From the NCBI RefSeq assembly GCF_000153205.1, contig NZ_CH672427.1, forward strand, positions 2,592,341 to 2,656,340: a DNA stretch of 64,000 nt, read 5' to 3'. This DNA is from Nitrococcus mobilis Nb-231 (GTDB lineage Bacteria > Pseudomonadota > Gammaproteobacteria > Nitrococcales > Nitrococcaceae). How positions within the stretch are numbered: the stretch's first letter is position 1; each line of letters starts with the position of its first letter. The notes beneath the pieces were generated by a model. It was given only the letters and a program-made list of their open reading frames with translations. It did not search any database and was not told where the DNA came from. The position numbers and the translations under genes are program-made. Shown here piece after piece: positions 1-8,991 of this stretch.

Positions 1-77
1 CCACCGAACGGTGAAGCTCAGCCGCGCAGCGCTAGCTGCGTCGGATGAAGCGCATTGTTGGGCGATATCCACCAAAC

Positions 78-365
78 TCAGTGTGACACACGCAAGAGTA
101 TGACCGCGCACCAAGCGGCAAGGGCGGAGATAGCCGAGGAAACAGAGGCAATGACAGCGAACCACCAGAGTCTGGACTCTCGAATACTTCTCGCGGCCTC
201 CTGAATTCTCCTGACCAGTTCATCCTCGAGATGTTTACTTCCGCCGCCGCCATAGGTGGATGACAGGCTACACCCCAATTCCTTCGCAAGCTCTCTTAGC
301 GCCACTTCGCGTCGTTCTTTATCTAAGGACAACGCCTTCTTGATTCTCTTTTGAACATTCATCAT
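78..365 (-). CDS. small membrane protein, hypothetical
   Basis: This 95-residue protein belongs to no family I recognise. It has a charged, helical N-terminal two thirds, a short glycine run (GGGG at about residues 39-42) and one hydrophobic C-terminal segment (about residues 68-92) that should span the membrane, so a soluble domain anchored by a C-terminal helix is likely. Its ATG overlaps the TGA of the upstream reading frame in an ATGA arrangement, which suggests translational coupling and supports both frames as real. Function unknown. Confidence 0.5.
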   Translation of the reverse strand: MMNVQKRIKKALSLDKERREVALRELAKELGCSLSSTYGGGGSKHLEDELVRRIQEAARSIRESRLWWFAVIASVSSAISALAAWCAVILLRVSH

Positions 366-562
366 TTCAGTTTAGCCCGGGCCGACCACGTGGACTTCGC
401 GGCGCGATGGAGAATCAGTATCACGACGGACGTCAGCGCAACCCATACATAGTCACTGTAATAACCGAACAGCTCAGTCGCGTACCAAGTATAGGGAGCG
501 TCGTAATCGCCTGGCCCTGTGAACCCCACTACGCCGCTAAGCTTGATGATCAGAGGCCACAT
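362..562 (-). CDS. small membrane protein, 5' end uncertain
   Basis: The open frame encodes at least 66 residues with a C-terminal hydrophobic helix (WVALTSVVILILH). Reading upstream of the first ATG, the frame stays open to a TGA at 653-655 and adds a second hydrophobic segment (FLLIPVSVIAPFVV) that runs straight into the annotated start. That added stretch has no ATG, GTG or TTG. Either the true start lies in another frame and a frameshift occurred near 640-660, or translation starts at the internal ATG and loses a helix. Overlaps the next gene by ATGA. No family recognised. Confidence 0.4.
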   Translation of the reverse strand: MWPLIIKLSGVVGFTGPGDYDAPYTWYATELFGYYSDYVWVALTSVVILILHRAAKSTWSARAKLK

Positions 563-885
563 GAGGCTGACGACGAACGGGGCAATGACACTGACTGGGA
601 TAAGCAGAAATTTCCAGGCCGCCCGAAGATGTGTGTACCTAACCCGATCGTTTCATAAACCCGGCGAGCCAGCTCATTTTTCCACCAAAGCGCGATAGAT
701 GCACGGTTAACCGGGTTAACCGGTCGCCACGCACCGCTCAAGGCGCGTCTACCCCGGAGAAATCCGCTGCTATGGCGCCTTGCTGACGCCTCGAGCGCAT
801 GAAAGTGGCGTGATTCTCCTCGCCGCGCGCAGGGGCGGTTCTCCGGCGGCGGCCGGATGAGTGTTTGGGAGCGAGGCGGCGCGGA
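563..885. other. intergenic, with tandem 8-bp palindrome
   Basis: No convincing gene. At 705-712 and 714-721 the palindrome GGTTAACC occurs twice, one base apart, giving a compact symmetric block that could be a regulator-binding site or a relic of an element end. The remainder is GC-rich sequence leading into the end of a transposase relic. Confidence 0.3.
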
Positions 886-1702
886 TCAGGCCGGCTGGCC
901 GCGCGGTGGCGGGCGGCTGTGGTAGAGAATCTCGGTGACCCGATGGAGCAGTGCCTTTACCGGGCAGCTGCTTGGCAGGTGGAGCTTGACGCGGTCTTTG
1001 TAGGCGACCACACGTACGGCGATCTTGAACAGCTTCGTGATCACCGTAGCCGGCTGAGCGCGGGCGAGTTCGGTGTGGACGAGCACCTCATGGCAGAGGC
1101 TGTGGTGGAGCACATAGGCGGCAGCCGCGAAGAACAGCCGCATCTGATTGGCGAGAAAGCGTGGGCTGGAGGTGCGGTCGCAGGCGAGGTCGTTTTTCAT
1201 CATCTTGATGAAGTTCTCATCCTGGCCGCGGGCGCAGTAGAGATCGCGGTAGAGCGCCTCGGGGTTGGGTAGATCCAGCGAGGTGACCACGTAGCGGGGA
1301 TTCTCGCCGAGCGCCATGACCTCGGCTTTGAGGACCACGCGCGCGGGATGCACCCAGCTGCGGGCCGCGTAGTCGACCTCATGATAAGTACGGGTGCGCG
1401 GCGGCGGGGAGTCGCCTGCGCGCTTGGCGTTGGCGCAGCGGCGCGCATGCAGCGCGCCGGTGGCGGCGAGATGGGGTACAGCCAGACGCGTGAGCACGGC
1501 GTTGCCGGGGAGCCCGAAGAGGAAGTCGGTGTGTGTCTCCTCGAAGGCGAGGGCCATGAGCTCGGGGTTGGCGAAATGCCCGTCGCCGCGCAGCACGATG
1601 TGGGTGCTCGGCCACGCGGCGCGCAGACGGCGCAGGAGGCGGGCAATGATCGCGGCGTTCTCCGCGCCCGTGGGGCGCTTACCCGGGCGCAGCGCGTCAG
1701 GG
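886..1702 (-). pseudogene. IS1380-family transposase, C-terminal part
   Basis: The leftward frame encodes the C-terminal half of a DDE transposase of the IS1380 type. Recognisable landmarks are LRPGKRPTGAENAAI followed by RLRAAWPSTHIVLRGDGHFA (the second catalytic aspartate region), then the late block with ENFIKMMKNDLACDRTSS and FFAAAAYVLHHSL. The N-terminal half is missing: homology stops abruptly near 1702, where an unrelated inverted repeat begins. The frame upstream of that point (to 1848) is accidental. Not functional alone; a separate N-terminal piece of the same family lies near 38.6 kb. Confidence 0.8.
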
Positions 1703-1944
1703 TCCGGGGTCGGGCCAGCGCAACCAATTGAAAGTACGCAAATTGCATGTTCCAACGCGCCCGGAATCGGTCTTAGCGATGCAATTTTGACCCCAAAATT
1801 GAACGACTGAGCGTACCCTTCCGCCAGGGTCGGACTTGAACCGCCCATTTCGGGGTCGAAATTGGGGTTTTAAGGCTGGATTGACCTCGAAGAGGTGGAT
1901 GTGTTTTCCAGGATTTCAATCAGTTGCGTTGGCCAGACCCCGAA
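1703..1944. repeat. imperfect ~31-bp inverted repeat around a 180-bp core
   Basis: The segment at 1703-1733, read on the minus strand, closely matches 1914-1944 read on the plus strand (both contain TTTCAAT..GTTGCG.TGGCC.GACCCCG, about 26 of 31 positions equal). The arms face each other across about 180 bp with no gene. The left arm abuts the truncated IS1380 transposase and the right arm abuts the truncated IS1634 transposase, so the unit looks like a small inserted element, or the two ends of one, at the junction of two IS relics. It could also mark a recombination point. Confidence 0.45.
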
Positions 1945-2492
1945 CTCAAGCGGAGATCGAGAGCCTGCGAGATCCGTGCACGCCCGGCCATAGCAAGCGG
2001 GTCTGCGCCTTACGTGCGAGCCGCCGCTATGGGCGCTACCTGCGCCTGTCGAAGGCGGGCCAGCCCGTTATCGATGCCACCCGAGTCAAAGCTGCCGAGC
2101 GGCTCGATGGCAAGTTCGTCGTCCACAGCAATGATGATACTTTGTCCGCCGAGGACATGGCCTTGGGCTACAAGCAGCTCCAACGCGTCGAGGAGGCCTG
2201 GCGGGCGCTCAAGAGCGGCCTGCGCATGCGCCCGGTCTACCACTGGGCGGTCCACCGCATCCACGCTCATGTGGCGCTGACAGTGCTGGCGTTACTGCTC
2301 GAGCGAGCCGCGGAGCTGGCCTGCGCGGACACCTGGCGCAATATCCGCGATGATCTCAAGCAGATAAAACTCGCGCAATTGTCGAGCCCCAACGGCACCG
2401 TCTGGCAGGTCACAGAGCCTGCCCAAGCCGCCGCTAAGAGACTGAAAGCACTAAAGATCAAAGCCCCGGCACCGCTGCTCGACCTCGTCTGA
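1945..2492 (+). pseudogene. IS1634-family transposase, C-terminal part
   Basis: The frame gives the C-terminal half of an IS1634-type transposase: RRYGRYLRL, then AAERLDGKFVVHSNDDTLSA, DMALGYKQLQRVEEAWRALK with the late catalytic glutamate region, and the RPVYHW motif, ending in a basic tail. The N-terminal half is absent, cut at the inverted repeat. Downstream sequence to about 2586, ending TGTCAAAGTCGGG, matches the right end of a second copy (41026-41530) almost base for base, so the right end of the element is kept here while the left is lost. Confidence 0.85.
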
Positions 2493-2690
2493 CGACCTGC
2501 GTACATGGGTGTTTTTAGCAGCGCCCATAAGCTATTGTTGTACCTATAAAATAGGGAATCATGTGCGTAGGCACTGTCAAAGTCGGGTATAGGACCAGTC
2601 TAGACCGAGCCGATCGGGGCGAATGGCGTCTTCATGATGTCGGGTACATCCGCTTCGCTGCAGGATGGGGTGATGCTCCGACTGGAGCAC

Positions 2691-5570
2691 CTAATGAATG
2701 GCCCGGTTGCCGATGGAGTCGAAGAAGCATTGGATCATCGAGCCCTTCATTCGGACTGAACGTTCCTCTTCTTCTCGCCTCTCGCGGATTGCCTGCCCGA
2801 CTTGAATTTCGCGGGCAAGGAATTCGGTGAGCGCGCGGCCGCCAGCTGGGTCTTCCAGGTCGAATGCGTGCCTACCTGGCTCGAACACCAGACCAAAAGG
2901 CACATTGTCGCTGTCTTTTCTCCATTTCCGGAAGAGCTCGCGCATCTTTCTCAGGTCGTCAAGATCGAGAACGGCCATCCACCACACGCGGTCCTCGAAG
3001 GCGACATCCAGCAGGGTGCACTCAACGATCTGAAATGGGATCACGACCGGCGTTCCGTTCTTGAAGGCGTAGTTGATCCCGTCTTTCACCGGAAAGCCCC
3101 GTCCCGCGAGCGGATGCTGGGCCCCTGGGGTCGACAAAATTTGGTTGACCACATACTTGGTCTGTTCCTCCGATAGGCCCCAGGTGGGAAAATTGGCGTC
3201 TGCAACGACTTTCCAATCGTAGCGGATGTATCCGTGGGGTTGCTGTGGGCGCCGTTTGTATTCGGTGGGGATCTCCGCGTTGCGCTTGAAGTGACGAGCC
3301 AGTGTCAGCAGCGAATTGGGCTGTCTTTGCGGGTCGACGTGGATCAGAAAGTCATCAAGGAACCGTACCGGGGTGGTGGTCGTCACCTCATAGTTGGCAA
3401 TTGGGTGATTGAGAAAATGGTCGATGACATCCTCCCACTTCGTGACCTGCGCTGTGCGTGGCGATTTGAACCGATGATCATCGGGGTCGTGCGGCGCCCG
3501 GATCATCAGGCTCACGATGTAGGCATCCACGAACATCGCCAGGTGCAAGCCCTCCTTGTATAGAAGGGCGGCGTCGTCGTCCTTCGAAAGGAGAGAGTGG
3601 CTGCCCAATCTTTCCGATCCGATGATTTGCAGGAAATGGCGCTCGACCTCGTGCACGAGGACCTTTCGGACGTAATCGGCGAGCTTTTCGATGACCTTTT
3701 CCGGCACGTCCCGAAGGACGAGTCTGGGAGCGCGCCTGAATTTTCTCCCCAGCTTGACCAGATTGATGATGTCGCGCGCGAGCTTGATGTATTGGAACAA
3801 GAGTCGTCGACCGCTGATCGCAAAGTGGATCAGTTGAATGGTATTGATCGCATGCTCGAGAACCTCTGGATCTGCGTCTCTGAAGAGATGGCTGTCACGC
3901 AGCAGGTCTTTTACCAGTTGCTTGTCAACATCGGCGGGTGGCTTTGGCTGCTTAGTAATTCCATAGCTATCCAATAGATCCTTATGCTTCTGGGCCGTTT
4001 CGTTGGTGATGTCTTCGACGGCCTTCTTCGGATCCTCAATAATCTCGACCACTTCGCCCAGCTTTCGCTTCACTTCAGCCCAGGGATCGGAAATGAACTT
4101 GTCGGCCGTTTCCAGGGTGTCGGAAAGCGCTTTGTCGAAGTTCTCCGTCTCAAACGCGTCTTCGATCTGAGCCAAGAAATCGAACAGGACGTGAAAGAAC
4201 ACAACGGCCGTATCCATACAGTCGAAGTATCCGCTGACCAGGTTTGTTTCTTCTGGGAAATCTTTCCAAGACTTGCGGCGGCCGCGTTGCGGCTGATGTT
4301 CCCAGCGGTGAAGCCGCTTGAAGATCAGGGACTTTTGGCGGTTGGTGAGAAATTTGGTCCGGCGTTTCCAATCGCTGCGGATCGCATGTTCGACGAAGTT
4401 TGTGTGGGCAAAGAAATCTTGCACGGCGTGTAGTGTGGCTCCCAACTTGGCAAGTCCCATGTGCCAAAAGTAATTGGGATCCGAGACCGGTGGGGCTTGC
4501 TTCGAAAGCTCGCCGATCCTGTGCTCGCCCAGCTCAAAGAAAGGGATCGCCCAGTCTCGCTCGACCTCATAGAGGCGCGAGATGATGATTTTCAGGTCTT
4601 CCCGCAAATAATCGTAGATGCCGTAAGCTGTTTCAGCGGCTTGAGTGTTCTCGGCGCGATAGGGAGACGGGCCTTTCGCATCCAGCGCCCGGTCCAGATG
4701 CATGTAGGTCCAGCCAGCGACGTAGTGTTCATCGACGATTGCCTTATAGACATAATAGGGCAAGCGTGGTGCTTTGCCGCGTTCCTCGGGATGCACGAAC
4801 TTGAAATAGCCGATCAAAGCGACCATCGATTTGAAGAGTTCGTTGATTTCTCCCGCACGACGGTGATTGTCCGGAAAGATCGCATCCACGCTTGCGTGAA
4901 CCTGAAGGCGGAAGGCCTCGAGCCGTGATTGGATGTCGTCCAGATTGATCAGCTCAAGTTGATTGGCCAGATCAGTGAGGCGTGAAAACAGCGGCTGCAG
5001 CTGCTCTTCTATTCGCTGCAGTTGCTGCCGCAAATCGTCAGGCAGCTCTTCCAGGTCCCGCGTCCTTCCCAAGAGTTGACGGCAGGCCTGCTCGCGGATC
5101 GTCTCAATCAGTTCAAGCGCGGTGTCAGTCTTGTCCACCTTGGCGTCGGGCAGGAATTCGCTATCGCAACCAAGATCTTCGATTTCTTGGCGAAGGCGAT
5201 CCAGTGTTTGTTGGGTCGCGTCATTTAGATGGCTGGTCCAATCGTCAAATATCTCCTTGAGCGTGTCAGTGTCTCCGATTCGGTGCAGTTGCTTGGCTAT
5301 GCTGTCCAGCACGAATTGGCCGCGCCCGTCATCAAGAAAGATGGCGAATACAAGATTGAAGAACGAATCGACCGCGCCGCGAATCCAGCCGGCGACGGCT
5401 TGATTCGCGCCAAAGACCGGAATGACGATCTGCGCCATGTCGGTGAGCCAGTTGGCGATCAGCATGGCTTGGGTGTTGGGCTGGGCGGCGATCTGCAGCT
5501 GCTTGGCCGTATCCTTGATCACCTCGACGGAAAAGAACGAGGCGATATCCTTGTGGCCCTTGGTCTTCAA
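2691..5570 (-). CDS. HET-C / zinc phospholipase-like protein, 959 aa
   Basis: The most telling motif is LGATLHAVQDFFAHTNFVE at residues 376-394. Its H-x3-D-x3-H spacing matches the metal-binding core of HET-C, VWA7 and bacterial zinc phospholipase C-like domains (family knowledge). A later VHEVERH (about 639-645) and SHSLLSKDD (about 657-665) supply further histidines typical of HET-C proteins. A hydrophobic stretch spans about residues 35-80, followed by helical, probably coiled-coil segments to about 230. The C-terminal 250 residues are unassigned. The start is a TTG 18 bp after the preceding gene's stop, with an AGGGGA ribosome site. It is the second gene of a two-gene operon with the 999-residue protein. 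A role in toxicity or membrane attack is inferred from the HET-C link only. Confidence 0.8.
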   Translation of the reverse strand: MKTKGHKDIASFFSVEVIKDTAKQLQIAAQPNTQAMLIANWLTDMAQIVIPVFGANQAVAGWIRGAVDSFFNLVFAIFLDDGRGQFVLDSIAKQLHRIGDTDTLKEIFDDWTSHLNDATQQTLDRLRQEIEDLGCDSEFLPDAKVDKTDTALELIETIREQACRQLLGRTRDLEELPDDLRQQLQRIEEQLQPLFSRLTDLANQLELINLDDIQSRLEAFRLQVHASVDAIFPDNHRRAGEINELFKSMVALIGYFKFVHPEERGKAPRLPYYVYKAIVDEHYVAGWTYMHLDRALDAKGPSPYRAENTQAAETAYGIYDYLREDLKIIISRLYEVERDWAIPFFELGEHRIGELSKQAPPVSDPNYFWHMGLAKLGATLHAVQDFFAHTNFVEHAIRSDWKRRTKFLTNRQKSLIFKRLHRWEHQPQRGRRKSWKDFPEETNLVSGYFDCMDTAVVFFHVLFDFLAQIEDAFETENFDKALSDTLETADKFISDPWAEVKRKLGEVVEIIEDPKKAVEDITNETAQKHKDLLDSYGITKQPKPPADVDKQLVKDLLRDSHLFRDADPEVLEHAINTIQLIHFAISGRRLLFQYIKLARDIINLVKLGRKFRRAPRLVLRDVPEKVIEKLADYVRKVLVHEVERHFLQIIGSERLGSHSLLSKDDDAALLYKEGLHLAMFVDAYIVSLMIRAPHDPDDHRFKSPRTAQVTKWEDVIDHFLNHPIANYEVTTTTPVRFLDDFLIHVDPQRQPNSLLTLARHFKRNAEIPTEYKRRPQQPHGYIRYDWKVVADANFPTWGLSEEQTKYVVNQILSTPGAQHPLAGRGFPVKDGINYAFKNGTPVVIPFQIVECTLLDVAFEDRVWWMAVLDLDDLRKMRELFRKWRKDSDNVPFGLVFEPGRHAFDLEDPAGGRALTEFLAREIQVGQAIRERREEEERSVRMKGSMIQCFFDSIGNRAIH

Positions 5571-5588
5571 GAGAGAATCCCCTGTTCG

Positions 5589-8588
5589 TTAGGGAGGATT
5601 GCCCTCCGGTGGCTGGAAAACGATGTTGGATTCCCCATTCTGACCACCGAACAGAGGATCGCGAAAGCCTACCAGGTTTCCGGCATCTTCCAGCAAGACC
5701 AGGGAGGTCGGCACCCTGTACTCCCACGGATCGTCCACCGGGACACCTTCGTCGGGCGCTTCTAGCTCGCGCTTGATTTCATCGATGATTGGAACGTGCA
5801 GGTCTTCCCCGATAAGCGGCGCGTCGTCGCCGGCCCACAGCTCACCGTCCTGACAATAGCGAGCCACCACCGCTTCGAATCCAGGCCGCACGGGAACTTG
5901 GACCCGCGCCATGCCCGCCTTCACGAATGTGGCCAAGTTTGGATCGGGATCGCCGAATTGATGAAGTACGTTGATCCAGCGATCGCCCGAGCGGCCCCAG
6001 AAGTAGGGATAGAAGACATAGGTCATGTTTTCCCATTCGAAGGCGTGTTGAAAAAAGCGGGCCTCAGATCCTTCGTGCAGGGCTCGCGCCTTGTCTAGGC
6101 GCCATTCGCCGGCTTCCCCGGTTGGCTGAAATCCGTCGTAATCTTCCAGATCCGTTCCGGTCAGCAAAGAAAGGCAAGAGCGTTGCAGCTCATCGCGGAT
6201 GATGCGCCCGTTCTCTGCAGGGTTGCGGCCTAGGACCTGAATTCCTTCGCCGATTTCCGCCTGCGCCAGACGCGCCTGGTAGTCCGCCTGGTAATCGCGA
6301 TAGGCATCTTGAATTGCGGAAAAGGTATCGTAGCGCCATTTACTCATATGGGCATCGGTTCTGATGCACATCAAGTTTACGGCGATGACATAGCTGAAAT
6401 TGTTCCAGTCGCGGAAGCCGACCGGTACTTGACCGCTGACATAGTCGCCGCCAAAGAAGATCGCCTCGACCTTGTCTTCTTTTCCGCCGGCCAAGATCGC
6501 ATTGTGGACCATGAGCCGCCAGCCGGCTCGATGTTTGCCGGATCTCCGTTCCTCCTTTGACAGTCCGGCTGAAGCGCGGGCGACGTTGCATACGGCTCCG
6601 AAAGCCTCATAGCCGTCGGGCACCTTGAATTCGTGCGTAGCTGTGTGGTAGGCGCGCTCCTGCGCTGCGAGGCTTGTTGCATGGCTGACGAAGGTCAGTT
6701 GTGGCGGCGGTGGCTGCACCCCTTGGGCGCCATACTCGGCTGCTTTGCGGAACCAGTTTCTTTCGGTGATCCCTTCTGGACCGAAATCCGGCGGATCGAG
6801 CTCTGGAAGCGGTGTCGACGCGGTCTGAGCCTTGACCAGCGACCACAGGTAAAACGCCGCCGGTTCGGGTACTATGAATTCGAACATGTTCCGCATGCCA
6901 TAGGTATAGACCTGGGCCCGATAGATCTTGTTCAGCCACCTGTAGACTCCGCGAATGTGCCGCGCGCCCGCAGACGCGTTTCGCAGGCCGTGCAGATTGG
7001 TTTCCTCTACTTCTCGTATCCGAATGACCTGTCGCTCTCTGAGAATTCGTTCCTTGATGCGCTCGACCGTTCGATCCACGACTTCGCGGGCGAACCGGGA
7101 GGCGCGCCGGCTTGAAGTTTCGCTTTGGTACGAGAAGCCGGCACTTGCGTTGGCGGTGAAACTGACGGATGGGCCATAGCTGCCGGTCACCGTGAGACCG
7201 CCTTCCACGTTCACGGCCAATTGCGCGGTCCGTTGCGATTCGGCTTCCAGTTCGTGACGCTCAGTGCTCTGCAAATCACGTTCGGATTGGGTGATCTCTT
7301 CAACGAGCTCTCTCTCCACTTCCTCCCGCCGGTCCAGCCGGCGATGAGTACGCTCCTTCTCCTCGCCGGCAAGGACGTTCTCGATGTGAGCAATGTCGGC
7401 CAACTCATAGGCAATGAGCTCCTGCCGCACGATGCGCAGTTCACCTTGACCCGCGTAGTGGATACAGGAGAGCGGGAGCAGCGCCGCAGGGGTGATCACA
7501 GGCGTGAATCCGCCGGTCGACCGAGGTTGAAATCCGGACATCGAGATCAGCATGTTTCCGAACAACAAGGAGTAGCGCGCAGCAGGTGCGGCCTGCGCCT
7601 CGGCCCGTGCCAATTCTTCCCCGACGATCTGAGAAGCCGCGGCCAGATTTGTGTTCTCTCGCCCGAAACCGAGAGTCGTCAGGGTTTCGCGCGTCTCTTT
7701 ACTGAGGCCGTCATAGGCGCTGCCCGACAGCCTTACGCCCGGAGCGGTGACCACGCGGTCAGGCGGCACGTCGATCGAGTCCTCCTCACCGCCTCCGAAG
7801 TCGAACAGCGAGAAAAATCCCGTGCGGGGTGGAGTGTAGTTGGCGCCGGTGAACGACAAGGGGTCGCCAGGCTCGAGTTGCATAAGGAGGTGAGGCTGGG
7901 TGAGCTCGGCCAGCGATGCATTCAGGCTGGAAATCCTGCGATCGAGATCGTCGCCCGCATCGCCGTTCCCCGGTGCCCCGCCTCCCTTTGGCTGAGGACG
8001 ACCGGCCTTGATGCTGAAAACGTCGGTTGGCACGACCGGAACCAATCGGTCGATGAGCAGATCGATGGAATGCGGGACGTCAAAGGGCCAGCGGCCTGCA
8101 GCCGCCAGCGAGAGCAGATGCACGAGCTTGATTGACCGCACCAGCTCGTCGGGGACATGAACAGGAGGCGGAGGAACAAAGGTGATGCTCAAGATCGCGT
8201 CGACCAGACGCCGGCGCGTCTCCAATCCATCCTGGCTTTGCAGCAGTGCACGCAGTTCGGCGGCAGCATTGCCTGGGTCCAAACCAAACACGTCGGTCGC
8301 TGTCGCCAGCAACTCACCCGCGCTTAGGGGGCTGCCGCCCAGGGCGATTTCAAGCTCGTAGAGGTTGCGAAACGGCCCGGCTAGAGGCTCGACAAATTGA
8401 ACAGTCTGTTGGTGGGCGACCGCGGCCTGGGCAAAGTCTGTGCGGTCGGCATTCGCGTTCTTCAGTTGGGCGAGCTGTTGACGGAAATCCGAGCGGTTCT
8501 GCGGCGGCACATCGATTGGCACCAGGGTGTTGGCGGAGCGCAGCCGTTGCGGTCCTCGGACGGCCATGTAACGGAAGACATTCTCCAT
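5589..8588 (-). CDS. large protein of unknown family, 999 aa
   Basis: I do not recognise a named family. A Pro/Gly-rich linker covers about residues 190-215. A highly charged helix (about 390-455) looks like a coiled coil. It is followed by a Gly/Ser/Thr-rich stretch with alternating polar and apolar residues (about 456-490, including LTVTGSYGPSVSFTANASAG) and then another charged helix (about 491-530). Helix-hairpin-helix of this kind resembles membrane-inserting beta-hairpins of pore-forming proteins, but this is inference. The C-terminal third has aromatic-rich conserved-looking blocks (FEWENMTYVFYPYFWGR at 850-866; VQVPVRPGFEAVVARY at 896-911). No signal peptide. Start ATG follows AGAGGAGACACGCC. 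First gene of an operon with the HET-C-like gene. Confidence 0.75.
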   Translation of the reverse strand: MENVFRYMAVRGPQRLRSANTLVPIDVPPQNRSDFRQQLAQLKNANADRTDFAQAAVAHQQTVQFVEPLAGPFRNLYELEIALGGSPLSAGELLATATDVFGLDPGNAAAELRALLQSQDGLETRRRLVDAILSITFVPPPPVHVPDELVRSIKLVHLLSLAAAGRWPFDVPHSIDLLIDRLVPVVPTDVFSIKAGRPQPKGGGAPGNGDAGDDLDRRISSLNASLAELTQPHLLMQLEPGDPLSFTGANYTPPRTGFFSLFDFGGGEEDSIDVPPDRVVTAPGVRLSGSAYDGLSKETRETLTTLGFGRENTNLAAASQIVGEELARAEAQAAPAARYSLLFGNMLISMSGFQPRSTGGFTPVITPAALLPLSCIHYAGQGELRIVRQELIAYELADIAHIENVLAGEEKERTHRRLDRREEVERELVEEITQSERDLQSTERHELEAESQRTAQLAVNVEGGLTVTGSYGPSVSFTANASAGFSYQSETSSRRASRFAREVVDRTVERIKERILRERQVIRIREVEETNLHGLRNASAGARHIRGVYRWLNKIYRAQVYTYGMRNMFEFIVPEPAAFYLWSLVKAQTASTPLPELDPPDFGPEGITERNWFRKAAEYGAQGVQPPPPQLTFVSHATSLAAQERAYHTATHEFKVPDGYEAFGAVCNVARASAGLSKEERRSGKHRAGWRLMVHNAILAGGKEDKVEAIFFGGDYVSGQVPVGFRDWNNFSYVIAVNLMCIRTDAHMSKWRYDTFSAIQDAYRDYQADYQARLAQAEIGEGIQVLGRNPAENGRIIRDELQRSCLSLLTGTDLEDYDGFQPTGEAGEWRLDKARALHEGSEARFFQHAFEWENMTYVFYPYFWGRSGDRWINVLHQFGDPDPNLATFVKAGMARVQVPVRPGFEAVVARYCQDGELWAGDDAPLIGEDLHVPIIDEIKRELEAPDEGVPVDDPWEYRVPTSLVLLEDAGNLVGFRDPLFGGQNGESNIVFQPPEGNPP

Positions 8589-8991
8589 GGCGTGTCTCCT
8601 CTCTTTCCGGCTCCATGGAAGGCATGAAGTTCAGCTAAAGCGGAGCGTTCGCATCTGGTGTTCGTGCTTGGCGAAATCGAAGGGACACATGCTGATAGTA
8701 TAGTGAGGCCGGGTGCTGTGGGCCGAGCTATAGTTGCAAGTCGGCGATTTTCGGATTTGTTTCGCACGATGCCGGTGAGGACCAGATCGCACTTTTACGC
8801 AGGAAAAGTCCTAGTACTTCGTTTCGTTAAAACGTTTACTCTCATGTCATTTGGAAGTCGAAGTGCCAGTCCAGGGGCAGGTCTATCATTAGTACGTTAG
8901 ACTTGGCCCTCGATTCTCTTCCCGGTCCCGATCTCGGTGATGATCAAAAATGCGCTGATTACGTCGGTTAGTTCGCGGGCGAACGGAGCAA
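8589..8991. other. intergenic between mutS end and the 999-aa gene
   Basis: No gene seen in about 400 bp. The part next to 8588 must hold the leftward promoter of the two-gene operon. I could not fix -35 and -10 boxes with confidence. The part next to 8992 is the 3' flank of mutS, which is transcribed leftward toward it. Confidence 0.3.

Noticed and set aside
701-730. Integron attC site around the GGTTAACC palindromes
   Set aside because: The core-site consensus is not met and no integrase or gene-cassette layout is present.
2802-5765. Numerous plus-strand frames over 60 residues across the two large genes
   Set aside because: They are shadows of the leftward 959- and 999-residue genes: they lack ribosome sites and known motifs and have skewed composition.
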